Shown: piece after piece, positions 27,861 to 37,115 of the stretch
Position numbering within the stretch: the stretch's first letter is position 1
How the letters are laid out: every line of letters starts with the position of its first letter
Origin: Rhodocyclaceae bacterium
GTDB lineage: Bacteria; Pseudomonadota; Gammaproteobacteria; Burkholderiales; Rhodocyclaceae
DNA length: 64,000 nucleotides
NCBI GenBank assembly: GCA_023383815.1
Contig: JAHDYG010000010.1
Coordinates: 61,521 to 125,520 of the forward strand
Direction: 5' to 3'
Notes under the pieces: generated by a model
What the model was told of the DNA's origin: nothing
The model's input: the letters and a program-made list of their open reading frames with translations, nothing else
The model's database searches: none
Made by a program: the position numbers and the translations under genes

Positions 27861-30632
27861 CTACGTCGTGTCGCGGTCGAGTGTGCGCCAGAAGGCTTCG
27901 AATTCTCCCGCGGGAAGGGGCCTGGAAAAGTAATAGCCCTGCGCCTGCGCGCAGCCCCCGCGCTCGAGCAATTCGAGCTGGGCTTCGGTTTCCACCCCTT
28001 CCGCGATCACGTTGAGCTTGAGATTGGCGGCAAGCCCGATGATCGCGCCGACGATCGCGGCATCGTCCGGATCGGTCGCGAGGTCGCGCACGAAGGCCTG
28101 GTCGATCTTCAGCGTGTCGATCGGCAACCGCTTGAGGTAGGAGAGCGAAGAATAGCCGGTCCCGAAATCATCGATCGATACCTTCACGCCCATCGCCCGG
28201 ATCGCATCGAAGATCTCGATGGTGTGATCGGCTGCGTTCATCATCACGCTCTCGGTAACTTCCAGTTCCAGGCACGCCGACGGAAGGCCGCTCCAGGCAA
28301 GCACCTCGCGTACCGAGTCGACGAATCCCGCCTGCCGGAACTGCAGCGCAGAGATGTTCACCGCAACGTGCAAGGGCGGCAATCCAGAGTCCTGCCACGA
28401 TCGATTCTGACGGCACGCCTCGCGCAGCACCCAGGCCCCGAGTGCAATGATCAGCCCGCTGTCCTCGGCGACCGGAATGAAACGCCCCGGCGGAACCAGG
28501 CCGGTCTGCGGATCGTTCCAGCGCACCAGCGCTTCCATTCCGACCAGACGGCGCGTCGCCACGTCGAACTGCGGCTGGTAGTGCAGCAGCAACTCCCCCT
28601 GGTCGAGCGCGCGACGCAGCGCCGTTTCCAGTGTCAGGCGCTCGCGCACGCGCTCGTCCATCTCGGGCCGGAAGTAGTGACAGCCGTTCCCGCCGCCGTC
28701 CTTGCTGTGGTACATCGCGATCTCTGCGTTGCGCACCAGCGTCTGCACGTCCTCACCGTCTTCCGGGTAGAGGCTGATCCCGATGCTCGGAGTAACCGAC
28801 AGCGCGTGGCCGTCCACGACACACGGCGGTCCGAGTGCGGCCAGCACCTTGTCCGCGACACGGGCCGCATCGCCCGGATCGGAGATCTCGGGCAGGAGCA
28901 GCATGAACTCGTCGCCTCCGGGTCGACATACCGTATCGCTCGCCCGTACCGCTGCCCGGATCCGCTCGGCAACCCCTTGCAGCAATCGATCCCCCAGGTC
29001 GTGCCCGAGCGAATCGTTGATGTTCTTGAAGCGATCGAGGTCGACGAAGGCCACCGCGAGCCGCCCCCGCTCCCGCTCGGCCTTGAGGATGGCTTGCGAC
29101 AGACGATCGCTGAACAGCACACGGTTCGGCAGGCGGGTCAGCGCGTCGTGCTCGGCCTGGTAGCGCACCCGTTCCTCGCTTTCGATCCGCGCCAACTCAG
29201 CTGCCCTGCGCTCGCTGATGTCCTCGATGATGACCACGGCCCCTTTCTCCGGACACTCCGGATCGATCATGCGGGCATGGAAATTGGTCCAGAACACATG
29301 CCCGTCGCGATGAACGAAGCGCTGCTCGAACTTCGCCACACTGCCGTCCGCAATCGCCGAATAGATCTGCTCACCGGTTTCGATGAACTCACCGCGCGAA
29401 AGGTAGAAGCGCTCGACCGACTGCCCACGGATCTCGTCGAGCGAGTAGCCCACCATCCGCTCATAGGCCGGATTTGCACTGAGGATGCGCCGCTCGCGTG
29501 TACGCAGGATCGCCACCGGGCTCGCATCGAGAATGGACTGCAGCTCCTCAGCCTGGATCTCACTGTCGCGACGAGCGCGCGCCAGTTCATCGACGAGCCG
29601 GTACAAATCGCGCGCCACCTCGCCGATCTCGTCTTCCCCCACGGGCAGGGTCGCGGCCAGGGACGGATCGGTCCGCAACCGCCGGGCGTTGTCGCGCAGG
29701 TCGAAGAGCGGTCGCATCAGCTGACGCATCGCCAGCCACATCAGCGCCGCCACCACGATCGACGCCGCCAGCAGCAGGCCAACGGCACGGCGGCGCGATT
29801 CATGGATCGGGGCAAAGGCCTCGGCCACGGGCAGGACGGCCCCGAGAACCCAGCCGGTCGAGCGCAGCGCCACGAAGCTGGCGAGCACGGGTCGACCGCC
29901 TTCATCCACCCCTTCGTCGGTCCCTTCCCACCCAGCGAGCGCCCGATCATAGACCGGGTGATGCCCTTCCGCCGGGGCAGCCTGCAGCGGATTCATGCGG
30001 TCACGCCCGATGATCTCGATCCGGTCGCGCGTGGTGAGCACGAAATGCCCCTGGTCGACGCCGGAACTTCCGCCCACCAACCCGAGGAAGTTCGATCCGC
30101 GCAGATCGAGGGTGGCCGACAGGATCGCGGCAACTTCTCCACGTTCGTGGAGGATCGGCACCGACAGCGCGACACTCGGCTGCCGGGTCACCCGGCCGAT
30201 GAAGGGTTCGGAGACCACCATCTCGCGCGTTGCGAGCACGCGCTGCAGATGCGCCAGCCCCGATACGTCCGTCCCCTTGCGCCCGGCAAGCTCGGGCACA
30301 TCGGCAACCACCCTCAGATCCGGGCTCACGACGATCAGGGCATCGAAGATCGCCAGGGCGCCATGCTTGTCTGCAATGTACGCCTGCACCCGCTGCGGAT
30401 CGGCCAGCATCGCCGGACTCAGGTTGCGGGCAATCCGCGCCAGGGCATCGAAGCTCACCGCAAAACGCCCATCGATCTCGCTGGCAAGGCTGTCAACGAG
30501 CTGGAACTGCTGGCGTGCGATCGGACGCTTCAGGGAGCGCTCGATCAGTTGGTCCTGGATCAGCAGCCCCACCCCGAACACCAGCACGAGGAGAGCTGCG
30601 ATGACCAGCGAGGATCGGGTTCTGAGGTTCAT
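27861..30632 (-). CDS. Cyclic-di-GMP signalling protein: sensor, HAMP, PAS, GGDEF, EAL
   Basis: About 923 residues from the ATG at 30632 (MNLRTRSSLVIAA). Membrane helix at 10-27, a periplasmic Cache-like sensor domain to about 280, a second helix (LLLAASIVVAALMWLAM), a HAMP-like segment, and a PAS domain near 390-510. A GGDEF domain follows with intact GGDEF and an upstream RASD inhibitory site, then an EAL domain (MEALVRWNDP, ESVMMN, DDFGTGYSSLSYLK). Both synthase and phosphodiesterase signatures are intact. A longer frame upstream to 30881 lacks support. Confidence 0.9.
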   Translation of the reverse strand: MNLRTRSSLVIAALLVLVFGVGLLIQDQLIERSLKRPIARQQFQLVDSLASEIDGRFAVSFDALARIARNLSPAMLADPQRVQAYIADKHGALAIFDALIVVSPDLRVVADVPELAGRKGTDVSGLAHLQRVLATREMVVSEPFIGRVTRQPSVALSVPILHERGEVAAILSATLDLRGSNFLGLVGGSSGVDQGHFVLTTRDRIEIIGRDRMNPLQAAPAEGHHPVYDRALAGWEGTDEGVDEGGRPVLASFVALRSTGWVLGAVLPVAEAFAPIHESRRRAVGLLLAASIVVAALMWLAMRQLMRPLFDLRDNARRLRTDPSLAATLPVGEDEIGEVARDLYRLVDELARARRDSEIQAEELQSILDASPVAILRTRERRILSANPAYERMVGYSLDEIRGQSVERFYLSRGEFIETGEQIYSAIADGSVAKFEQRFVHRDGHVFWTNFHARMIDPECPEKGAVVIIEDISERRAAELARIESEERVRYQAEHDALTRLPNRVLFSDRLSQAILKAERERGRLAVAFVDLDRFKNINDSLGHDLGDRLLQGVAERIRAAVRASDTVCRPGGDEFMLLLPEISDPGDAARVADKVLAALGPPCVVDGHALSVTPSIGISLYPEDGEDVQTLVRNAEIAMYHSKDGGGNGCHYFRPEMDERVRERLTLETALRRALDQGELLLHYQPQFDVATRRLVGMEALVRWNDPQTGLVPPGRFIPVAEDSGLIIALGAWVLREACRQNRSWQDSGLPPLHVAVNISALQFRQAGFVDSVREVLAWSGLPSACLELEVTESVMMNAADHTIEIFDAIRAMGVKVSIDDFGTGYSSLSYLKRLPIDTLKIDQAFVRDLATDPDDAAIVGAIIGLAANLKLNVIAEGVETEAQLELLERGGCAQAQGYYFSRPLPAGEFEAFWRTLDRDTT

Positions 30633-30732
30633 CCGGGCTTCCACCGCCGTTGCAGGGTATCCAGAACCCGGATTATCCACGCTCTCCGGTAGAATGCGAC
30701 CTGAAGAATCCATGTGTCGTGGGGTGCCCGCA

Positions 30733-31290
30733 ATGTCGATCGACCTCGACGAAATCATCCGGATCCGTGAAGAGGCCGACTGCCTGGTCGACGCCAGCCA
30801 GGTCGATGCCGCGATCCTGCGCATGGCCTCGGACATCACGCGCACGCTCGCGAGCGCCAATCCGCTGGTGTTCACGGTCATGAACGGCGGTCTGGTGCTC
30901 GCCGGCCGGCTGCTGCCGCACCTGCCGTTTCCGCTCGAACTGGGTTATCTCCACGCAACGCGCTACGGACTTGCGACCAGCGGGCAGCAGATCGACTGGC
31001 GGGTGCGTCCGACGCGCGAGGTGCGCGAGCGCACGGTGCTCGTGCTCGACGACATCCTCGACGAAGGCCACACGCTGCACGCGATCGTGAACCAGCTGGC
31101 CGGTGAGGGCGCAACCAAGGTGCTCTCCGCAGTGCTCGTGCATAAGCGCCACGACCGCAAGGCGACCCCCGGCATGCGCGCCGACTTCACCGGGCTGGAA
31201 GTCGAAGACCGCTTCCTCTTCGGTTGCGGCATGGACTACAAGGGCTACTGGCGCAACGCCCCCGGCATCTACGCCGTCAAGGGCCTGTAG
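30733..31290 (+). CDS. Hypoxanthine-guanine phosphoribosyltransferase family
   Basis: 185 residues. The PRPP-binding motif VLVLDDILDEGHTL and the FTVMNGGLVLAGRL loop are typical of HPRT-type salvage enzymes, with the GCGMDYKGYWRNAPGIYAV C-terminal purine pocket (D-Y-K-G-Y-W-R-N). Betaproteobacterial hpt-like genes of this length are normally followed by DUF1840, as here 13 bases downstream. Converts hypoxanthine/guanine to IMP/GMP. Confidence 0.9.
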   Translation: MSIDLDEIIRIREEADCLVDASQVDAAILRMASDITRTLASANPLVFTVMNGGLVLAGRLLPHLPFPLELGYLHATRYGLATSGQQIDWRVRPTREVRERTVLVLDDILDEGHTLHAIVNQLAGEGATKVLSAVLVHKRHDRKATPGMRADFTGLEVEDRFLFGCGMDYKGYWRNAPGIYAVKGL

Positions 31291-31303
31291 GAGATTGTCC
31301 GCG

Positions 31304-31639
31304 ATGCTCGTCACGTTCCAGTCCAAGGCCAGCGCCGACGTCCTGATGCTCGGCGAACCGGCTCGCCAGGTGATTGCCGCGCTGGGCAAGGATCCGGCCG
31401 ACGGCAAGGGCATCGTCACGGTCGAGCAATTGCCCGCTGCAATCGACCGGCTGCGCGCCGCGATCGAAGACGACAAGCGCCGCCAGAGCGCGCGCACGGA
31501 AGAGGACGAAGAGCGCGACGCCGAGGAGGGACGCAGCGGCATGGCCGCCCCGGTGGGTTTCGCGCAGCGCGCCTGGCCCCTGCTGCAAATGCTCGAAGAG
31601 GCCCGGCGTGAAGGCGTTCCGGTGGTCTGGGGCGTCTGA
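31304..31639 (+). CDS. DUF1840 family protein
   Basis: 111 residues. Opens MLVTFQSKASADVLMLGEPARQVIAALGK and ends FAQRAWPLLQMLEEARREGVPVVWGV, both diagnostic of DUF1840, a small cytoplasmic betaproteobacterial protein of unknown role. Highly charged middle (DDKRRQSARTEEDEERDAEEG). Probably cotranscribed with the phosphoribosyltransferase. Confidence 0.85.
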   Translation: MLVTFQSKASADVLMLGEPARQVIAALGKDPADGKGIVTVEQLPAAIDRLRAAIEDDKRRQSARTEEDEERDAEEGRSGMAAPVGFAQRAWPLLQMLEEARREGVPVVWGV

Positions 31640-31666
31640 AACGGGGTGGGGTGCCCGGACCGGGGC

Positions 31667-32872
31667 TCAGGGGGCGGGTTGGTCAGCCGCCCGCAAGACC
31701 GGTCGCACCCACATCAGGTAGCTCGCGAGGCAGGCCAGCCCGGCCGATGCAATCGCAACCGCCATCGGAACGGCGGACGAATTCAGGCTGTGGCCGACCA
31801 GCACGCCGACCAGCGCGGCCAGCCCCATCTGCGTGAACCCCATCAGCGACGCAGCCGATCCGGCGATCTTCGGGTACGGACCCATACCGATCGCCATCGC
31901 GTTCGGCATCACCATGCCCAGCGCAAAGGCCGAGAACCACATCGGCGCCATCACCGTCGCCGGGTGATGCGGCCCGGCCACCGTCAGGCCCAGCATCGTG
32001 ATGCCGGCGACTGCGCCGAGCACCGCCCCCGCGGCCAAGAGGCGCGGCGCCCCGAGTCGCCGTGACAGGCGTCCCGACAGCGTCGTCCCGGCGATGTAGC
32101 CGGAAACCATGAAGCCGAACGCCAGCCCCATCGCCTGCGGCGAGAAACCGAACAGGTTGATGAAGACGAAGGGCGAGCCGGAGATGAAGGCGAACAGACC
32201 CGAATACGAGAAGCTGTTGCACAGCAACACCCCGCGATACAGCGGATCGACCAGCAAGGTGCGGAAATTGCCGACGATGCGCCCGGGTCGCAGCGCCGCC
32301 GCATCGCGATGCGCGTTGGTCTCGTCGAGCATGCGCCACACGAGCACGGTCTGGGCGAACGAAAACACGGTCAGGAAGACGAAAGTCGCACGCCAGCCGA
32401 ACCACACCGTCAGCGCCCCACCGAAGACCGGACCGATGAGCGGCGCGAGCGCCATCGCCGCACCAATGTAGGACAGCATGCGCGCCGAATCGTGGGGGCC
32501 ATAGACGTCGCGCACGATCGCCCGCCCCAGGACCGGCCCCGCGCAGGCGCCGAGCGATTGCAGGAAGCGCGCCGCGATCAGCGTCTCGATCGTCGCGGCG
32601 AACGCACAGGCAATCGACGACAGCAGATACACCACCAGTCCGAAGAGCAGCACCGGGCGGCGCCCGAACCGGTCGGAGAGCGGGCCATAGACGAGTTGCC
32701 CCGCACCCAGGCCGACGAGAAAGACCGAAAGCGTGAGCTGCGTGCTTGCAACGTCGGTATTCAGGGCCGTCGTGATCGCAGGCAGCGCCGGCAGGTAGAA
32801 GTCGGTGGACAGCGGCCCGAGGGCGACCAGCGTGGTGATGAGGGCGGCGAGTGCAGCGGTCGGTGCGGTCAT
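31667..32872 (-). CDS. MFS transporter, Bcr/CflA drug-efflux type
   Basis: 401 residues with 12 predicted membrane helices. LGPLSTDFYLPALPAI in helix 1 and the motif-A loop PLSDRFGRRPVLLFG are hallmarks of Bcr/CflA exporters. Its start overlaps the stop of the GST-like isomerase gene (ATGA), so it is the last gene of the aromatic cluster. It may export a pathway intermediate or a toxic substrate. Confidence 0.88.
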   Translation of the reverse strand: MTAPTAALAALITTLVALGPLSTDFYLPALPAITTALNTDVASTQLTLSVFLVGLGAGQLVYGPLSDRFGRRPVLLFGLVVYLLSSIACAFAATIETLIAARFLQSLGACAGPVLGRAIVRDVYGPHDSARMLSYIGAAMALAPLIGPVFGGALTVWFGWRATFVFLTVFSFAQTVLVWRMLDETNAHRDAAALRPGRIVGNFRTLLVDPLYRGVLLCNSFSYSGLFAFISGSPFVFINLFGFSPQAMGLAFGFMVSGYIAGTTLSGRLSRRLGAPRLLAAGAVLGAVAGITMLGLTVAGPHHPATVMAPMWFSAFALGMVMPNAMAIGMGPYPKIAGSAASLMGFTQMGLAALVGVLVGHSLNSSAVPMAVAIASAGLACLASYLMWVRPVLRAADQPAP

Positions 32873-33510
32873 TCGGCGTCCGGCTGTTCGCCGGGCGCAG
32901 CACGGCGGAAGGCATCGAGGGATTCACATTCTGCCACGACGCGCAGGATGTTCTCGAAATCGTCGATGCGGCAACCGAAACGGCGGGCGTTGAAGACCTG
33001 CGGCACGAGGCAGACGTCCGCCAGGGTCGGGCAGGCCCCGAAGCAGAAACGGCCCGCCGGCGCCTCGGCCAGCATCTCTTCGACCGCAGCGAGCCCGGTC
33101 TCGACCCAGTGGCGGTACCAGCGCGACTTCTGGGCCTCGTCGGCACCGATCTCGTGCACCAGGTAATTGAGCACGCGCAGGTTGTTGACCGGATGGATGT
33201 CGCAGGCGATCGCCAGTGCCAGCGCACGAATGCGCGCCCGCATCCGCGCGTCGCCCGGCAGCAGCGGTGGAGCGGGATACGTTTCGTCCAGGTACTCGAT
33301 GATCGCGAGCGACTGCGTGAGCACCTCGCCCTGGTCCTCCAGCGCCGGCACCAGCCCGGCCGGGTTCAGCGCCCGGTACTCGGGCCGGTGCTGCTCACCC
33401 CCCTCGCGCACGAGATGCACCGGCACCGCCTCGTAGTCGATGCCCTTGAGGTTCAGTGCAATCCGCACGCGATACGCCGCGGAACTGCGGAAGTAGGTGT
33501 AGAGCTTCAT
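32869..33510 (-). CDS. Maleylacetoacetate/maleylpyruvate isomerase, GST zeta class
   Basis: 213 residues from the ATG at 33510. The zeta-class signature YTYFRSSAAYRVRIALNLKGI is present (S-S-x-x-x-R-V-R-I-A), with QSLAIIEYLDE for glutathione binding and DIHPVNNLRVLNYL in the helical domain. These enzymes isomerise cis to trans double bonds of maleyl-acid ring-cleavage products using glutathione. The next gene upstream encodes the expected hydrolase. Confidence 0.88.
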   Translation of the reverse strand: MKLYTYFRSSAAYRVRIALNLKGIDYEAVPVHLVREGGEQHRPEYRALNPAGLVPALEDQGEVLTQSLAIIEYLDETYPAPPLLPGDARMRARIRALALAIACDIHPVNNLRVLNYLVHEIGADEAQKSRWYRHWVETGLAAVEEMLAEAPAGRFCFGACPTLADVCLVPQVFNARRFGCRIDDFENILRVVAECESLDAFRRAAPGEQPDAE

Positions 33511-33532
33511 CGGCGGGAGTCGTCCGGTGCCA

Positions 33533-34564
33533 CTATCGCCGCCTGAGTTCAGCGACGGTCTGGTCGATCGCGCCGAAGATGCTCGCGCCCTGCTCGTTGT
33601 GCATCTCGATGCGCACGCGGTCGCCGAAGCGCAGGAAAGGGGTGACCGGCTTGCCGCCTTCGATGGTCTCGTACATCCGCACTTCGGCAAGGCAGCAGTA
33701 GCCGACCCCGCCGTTGGCGATGCTCGATCCGTGCAGGCCGCCCTGCTTGTTGGAAACGGTGCCCGAGCCGATGATCGAGCCCGCTTCAAGCTCGCGCGTC
33801 TTCGCCACGTGGGCGACGAGCTGGGGCAGGCTGAAGGTCATGTCGACGCCGGCATCGGGGCGGCCGAAGGGCTCGCCGTTGAGCGCGACTTCGAGCGGCC
33901 GGTGCACCTTGCCGTCGCGCCAGGCGGCGCCCAGTTCGTCGGGCGTCACCGCGACCGGCGAGAAGGCCGAGGCCGGCTTCGACTGGAAGAAACCGAAGCC
34001 CTTGGCGAGTTCGGCCGGAATCAGGTTGCGCAGCGAAACATCGTTTACCAGCATCAGCAGGCGGATCGCGCCGGCGCATTCGTCAACGCTCGCACCCATC
34101 GGCACGTCGCCGGTCACGACCGCCACCTCGGCCTCGAAGTCGATGCCCCAGTCCTCGGAGCCGGCAACGATGTCGTCGCACGGGCCGATGAAACTGTCCG
34201 AACCGCCCTGGTACATCAGCGGATCGGTGTGGAACTCCGGCGGCAGTTCGGCGCCGCGCGCACGGCGCACCAGTTCGACGTGGTTGATGTAGGCCGAACC
34301 GTCGGCCCACTGGTAGGCGCGTGGCAGCGGCGAATGGCACATCTTCGGATCGAAGGGGATCGCGTGGCGCGTCATGCGTGCTGCGGGTCCGGCGTTGAGC
34401 ATGTCGTACACCAGTTCGAGCTGCGGCGCGACCTCGTCCCAGTCGTCGAGCGCGGCCTGCAGCGTGCGGGCAATGCCGCTCACGGTCTGGCAGCGGGTAA
34501 GGTCACGGCTCACGACGACGAGGGTGCCGTCGCGTCCGCCATGCTTGATCGTCGCAAGTTTCAC
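33533..34564 (-). CDS. Fumarylacetoacetate hydrolase family protein
   Basis: 343 residues. The start is a GTG at 34564 that overlaps the stop of the VOC gene (GTGA). The FAH metal-binding residues are seen in DWGIDFEAEVAVVTGDVPMG, followed by NDVSLRNLIPAELAKGFGFFQSKPASAFSPVAV and the GSGTVSN loop. It should split a fumaryl-3-keto acid into fumarate plus a keto acid. Lies 22 bases before the isomerase gene. Confidence 0.88.
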   Translation of the reverse strand: MKLATIKHGGRDGTLVVVSRDLTRCQTVSGIARTLQAALDDWDEVAPQLELVYDMLNAGPAARMTRHAIPFDPKMCHSPLPRAYQWADGSAYINHVELVRRARGAELPPEFHTDPLMYQGGSDSFIGPCDDIVAGSEDWGIDFEAEVAVVTGDVPMGASVDECAGAIRLLMLVNDVSLRNLIPAELAKGFGFFQSKPASAFSPVAVTPDELGAAWRDGKVHRPLEVALNGEPFGRPDAGVDMTFSLPQLVAHVAKTRELEAGSIIGSGTVSNKQGGLHGSSIANGGVGYCCLAEVRMYETIEGGKPVTPFLRFGDRVRIEMHNEQGASIFGAIDQTVAELRRR

Positions 34565-35106
34565 CGGAATTTCTCCTTGTAGCTGCCGTCGTGCATCCAG
34601 GCTGCATGCTTGGGCGCTTTCTTGGTCTGCGCCCATTCTTCGAGCATGTCCCACTTGACGCGGTCGAGCGCTTCCAGCATGCCCGGGCGCAGCGTGTTGC
34701 AGGCCAGCTCGATGCGGTGGCCGCTCGGGTCGAAGAAGTAGATCGACTGGAACAGCGCGTGGTCGGTCGGGCCGATCACTTCGATGCCGGCGCCTTCGAG
34801 CCGCGCCTTCGCGTCGAGCAATTCTTGCATCGATCCGACCTCCAGCGCCAGATGCTGGGTCCACACCGGGGTGTTCGGGTCGCGCCCCATCGGCTCGCGG
34901 GTCGGCAGTTCGAAGAAGGCGAGGATGTTGCCCGCGCCGGCGTCGAGAAAGATGTGCATGTAGGGGTCGGGCTCGCCGGTCGAGGGTACGGCGTCCTCGG
35001 CGATCGACAGCACGAGCTTCATGCCCAGGTGCTGCTCGTACCAGCGCGCGGTCTCCAGCGCATCCTTGCAGCGGTAGGCAACGTGGTGGATCTTTTTCAC
35101 TAGCAT
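34561..35106 (-). CDS. VOC superfamily (glyoxalase/extradiol dioxygenase fold) protein
   Basis: 181 residues. Two betaalphabetabetabeta-type halves: IHHVAYRCKDALETARWYEQHLGMKLV and HLALEVGSMQELLDAKARLEGAGIEVIG. Candidate metal ligands are the first His of HHVAY, the His of QHLALEV and the Glu of SGHRIELAC. It could be a ring-cleaving dioxygenase because no cupin-type gentisate or homogentisate dioxygenase is present in the cluster, but glyoxalase-like isomerase or lyase activity is equally possible. Confidence 0.7.
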   Translation of the reverse strand: MLVKKIHHVAYRCKDALETARWYEQHLGMKLVLSIAEDAVPSTGEPDPYMHIFLDAGAGNILAFFELPTREPMGRDPNTPVWTQHLALEVGSMQELLDAKARLEGAGIEVIGPTDHALFQSIYFFDPSGHRIELACNTLRPGMLEALDRVKWDMLEEWAQTKKAPKHAAWMHDGSYKEKFR

Positions 35107-35138
35107 GGTTTGCTCCAGGGTTGGGGGCCGCGGCCGTG

Positions 35139-35363
35139 TCAGACGCCTTCGCGCGCCAGGTGCATCGCTTCGCGCAGCACGTCGAGGTCGCCGATGTGGT
35201 TGGCCAGCAGCAGGATCAGGCGTGCGTTGAGCAGTGCGCTCTGCTCGTCGCTCAGATCACGGTGGGTGTCGATCAGGAGCTCGTAGAAATCGTCGCCTGG
35301 CGAAAAGGCACGGAAGTAGCGTTTGTCCGCCTGCTGGAAATTGGGTTGGGTATTGAGGGCCAT
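35139..35363 (-). CDS. DUF2783 protein
   Basis: 74 residues from the ATG at 35363 (MALNTQPNFQQADKRYF). The DDFYELLIDTHRDLSDEQSALLNARLILLLANHIGD core is the DUF2783 pattern. In other genomes this small cytoplasmic protein sits directly after an FAD-dependent aromatic hydroxylase, as it does here 14 bases downstream. It may be a small accessory subunit; role unknown. Confidence 0.8.
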   Translation of the reverse strand: MALNTQPNFQQADKRYFRAFSPGDDFYELLIDTHRDLSDEQSALLNARLILLLANHIGDLDVLREAMHLAREGV

Positions 35364-35377
35364 CGTTCTCTCCGGGT

Positions 35378-37054
35378 TCAGGCAGGCAGCGGGTTGCAGG
35401 TGGCACGGGCAAGGGCTGCGGCGACTTGCGCCCGGTCGAAGGCGCGCCAGCGCGCGGCCACATGCTGGTCGGGACGGATCAGGTAGACGGTGCCCGGCCT
35501 CAGGTCGTAGCGCTCGCGCACCCGGCCCTTGGCGTCGCACACGGTGCGAAGCCCGCCGGGCGCCTCGCCCCGTTCGGCCACGACCACGGCCTCGACCGGC
35601 ACCGGCAGCGTTTCGAGCGCCTTCAGGGCTGCAACGCCTGCACCATCGAGCGCCGCCGCATCCGCCGTGTAGTACAGAAGCTGGAAGCGGTTGCCGAGCG
35701 CCCCAAGGAGCCAGCGCACGCCATCGGCCGCCTCGATCGGTGCATCGTCGAGCGGCGCACCGGGCAGCATGTTGCCGGCGAAGGCGTCGACATCGGGCGT
35801 GTTCAGACGCGATTCGGTCAGAAAGCTCGGCACCGACAGACGGCCCGAATTCACCAGCGCCCGCGCGAACGCGTGGTCGCGCGCGAGCCCCAGCACGGCG
35901 TTGCGGAAGGTCTTGCTGACGGCGCTCTTGGGGGTGATGAAGTCGGTCGAGCGGGTCGAGTTCATGATGTTCTCGTCGGCCGCGAACACGCGCTCTTCCG
36001 AATAGGTGTCGAGCAGGCGCTCTGGCGCTGCGCCATCCATCACCAGCCCGAGCTTCCACACCAGGTTGTCGGTGTCCTGGATGCCGGAGTTCGCACCGCG
36101 CGCACCAAAGGGCGAGACCTGGTGCGCCGCGTCGCCGACGAAGAGCACCCGTCCGGCGCGAAACTCGCGCATGCGGCGGCACTGGAACGTGTACACGCTC
36201 ACCCACTCCAGCTCGAACTCGCGATCATCGCCCAGCATCGCGCGGATGCGCGGCAACACGTTCTCGGGCTTCTTCTCCTCTTCCGGGTCGGCATCCCAGC
36301 CGAGCTGGAAATCGATGCGCCAGACGTTGTCGGCCTGGCGGTGCAGCAGCACCGACTGGTTCGGGTGGAACGGCGGGTTGAACCAGAACCAGCGTTCGGT
36401 CGGGTAGTCGGCCTTCATCACCACGTCGGCGATCAGGAAGCGGTCGGTGAATACCTTGCCCTCGACGTCGAGCCCGAGCATGCGGCGGATCGGGCTGCGC
36501 GCGCCGTCGGCGACGATGAGCCAGTCGGTGGTGATCGTGTAGGCACCGTCGGGCGTCTCGACCCGCAGGCTCACGCCGTCACCTTCCGGCGTCACGCCGA
36601 TGACTTCATTCTTCCAGCGCAATTCGATGCCGGGCAGACTCGCCGCCCGCTTCACGAGGTATTCCTCGAAGTAGTACTGCTGCAGGTTGATCATGCCCGG
36701 GCGGTGGTGGTCAGGCTCGGGACACAGGTTGAAGTTGAACACCTCTTCCTCGCGGAAGAAGGTGCGCCCGACGTTCCACGACACGCCCTTGTCGACGAAC
36801 TCGTCGCCGCAACCGATGCGGTCGAGGATCTCCAGCGTGCGTTTGGCGTAGCACACGCCGCGCGAGCCGATCGACACCGTGTCGTCGTTGTCGAGCAGCA
36901 GCACGCTCCGCCCCTGGTTGGCCAGATCGATCGCCGCGGCAAGCCCGACCGGGCCGGCACCGACGATCACGACCGGGTAGTGGCCGCTGCGGCCTTCGGC
37001 CAGCTCGGGCGGACGCCGGGTTTCAAACTTCGGGTAACGATAGGTACTGAGCAC
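35378..37054 (-). CDS. FAD-dependent aromatic hydroxylase (MhpA/phenol-hydroxylase type)
   Basis: 558 residues from a GTG at 37054 with GAGGAGA before it. FAD motifs: VVIVGAGPVGLAAAIDLANQG at about 28-48, DWLIVADGARSPIRRMLG (DG motif) and RVLFVGDAAHQVSPFGARGANSGIQD (GD motif). A thioredoxin-like C-terminal domain follows, as in group A two-domain flavoprotein monooxygenases such as MhpA and PheA. It should hydroxylate an aromatic ring with NAD(P)H and O2. Substrate not determined from sequence. Confidence 0.88.
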   Translation of the reverse strand: MLSTYRYPKFETRRPPELAEGRSGHYPVVIVGAGPVGLAAAIDLANQGRSVLLLDNDDTVSIGSRGVCYAKRTLEILDRIGCGDEFVDKGVSWNVGRTFFREEEVFNFNLCPEPDHHRPGMINLQQYYFEEYLVKRAASLPGIELRWKNEVIGVTPEGDGVSLRVETPDGAYTITTDWLIVADGARSPIRRMLGLDVEGKVFTDRFLIADVVMKADYPTERWFWFNPPFHPNQSVLLHRQADNVWRIDFQLGWDADPEEEKKPENVLPRIRAMLGDDREFELEWVSVYTFQCRRMREFRAGRVLFVGDAAHQVSPFGARGANSGIQDTDNLVWKLGLVMDGAAPERLLDTYSEERVFAADENIMNSTRSTDFITPKSAVSKTFRNAVLGLARDHAFARALVNSGRLSVPSFLTESRLNTPDVDAFAGNMLPGAPLDDAPIEAADGVRWLLGALGNRFQLLYYTADAAALDGAGVAALKALETLPVPVEAVVVAERGEAPGGLRTVCDAKGRVRERYDLRPGTVYLIRPDQHVAARWRAFDRAQVAAALARATCNPLPA

Positions 37055-37115
37055 TGCGGTCTCCTCGTGTTCTCTGTCTTGTTGCAGCTCTTGGGCCGGA
37101 CGGGTGTCGCGCCGC

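Noticed and set aside
28224..30692. Plus-strand open frame of 822 codons opposite the GGDEF/EAL gene
   Set aside because: Antisense shadow with no recognisable domains.
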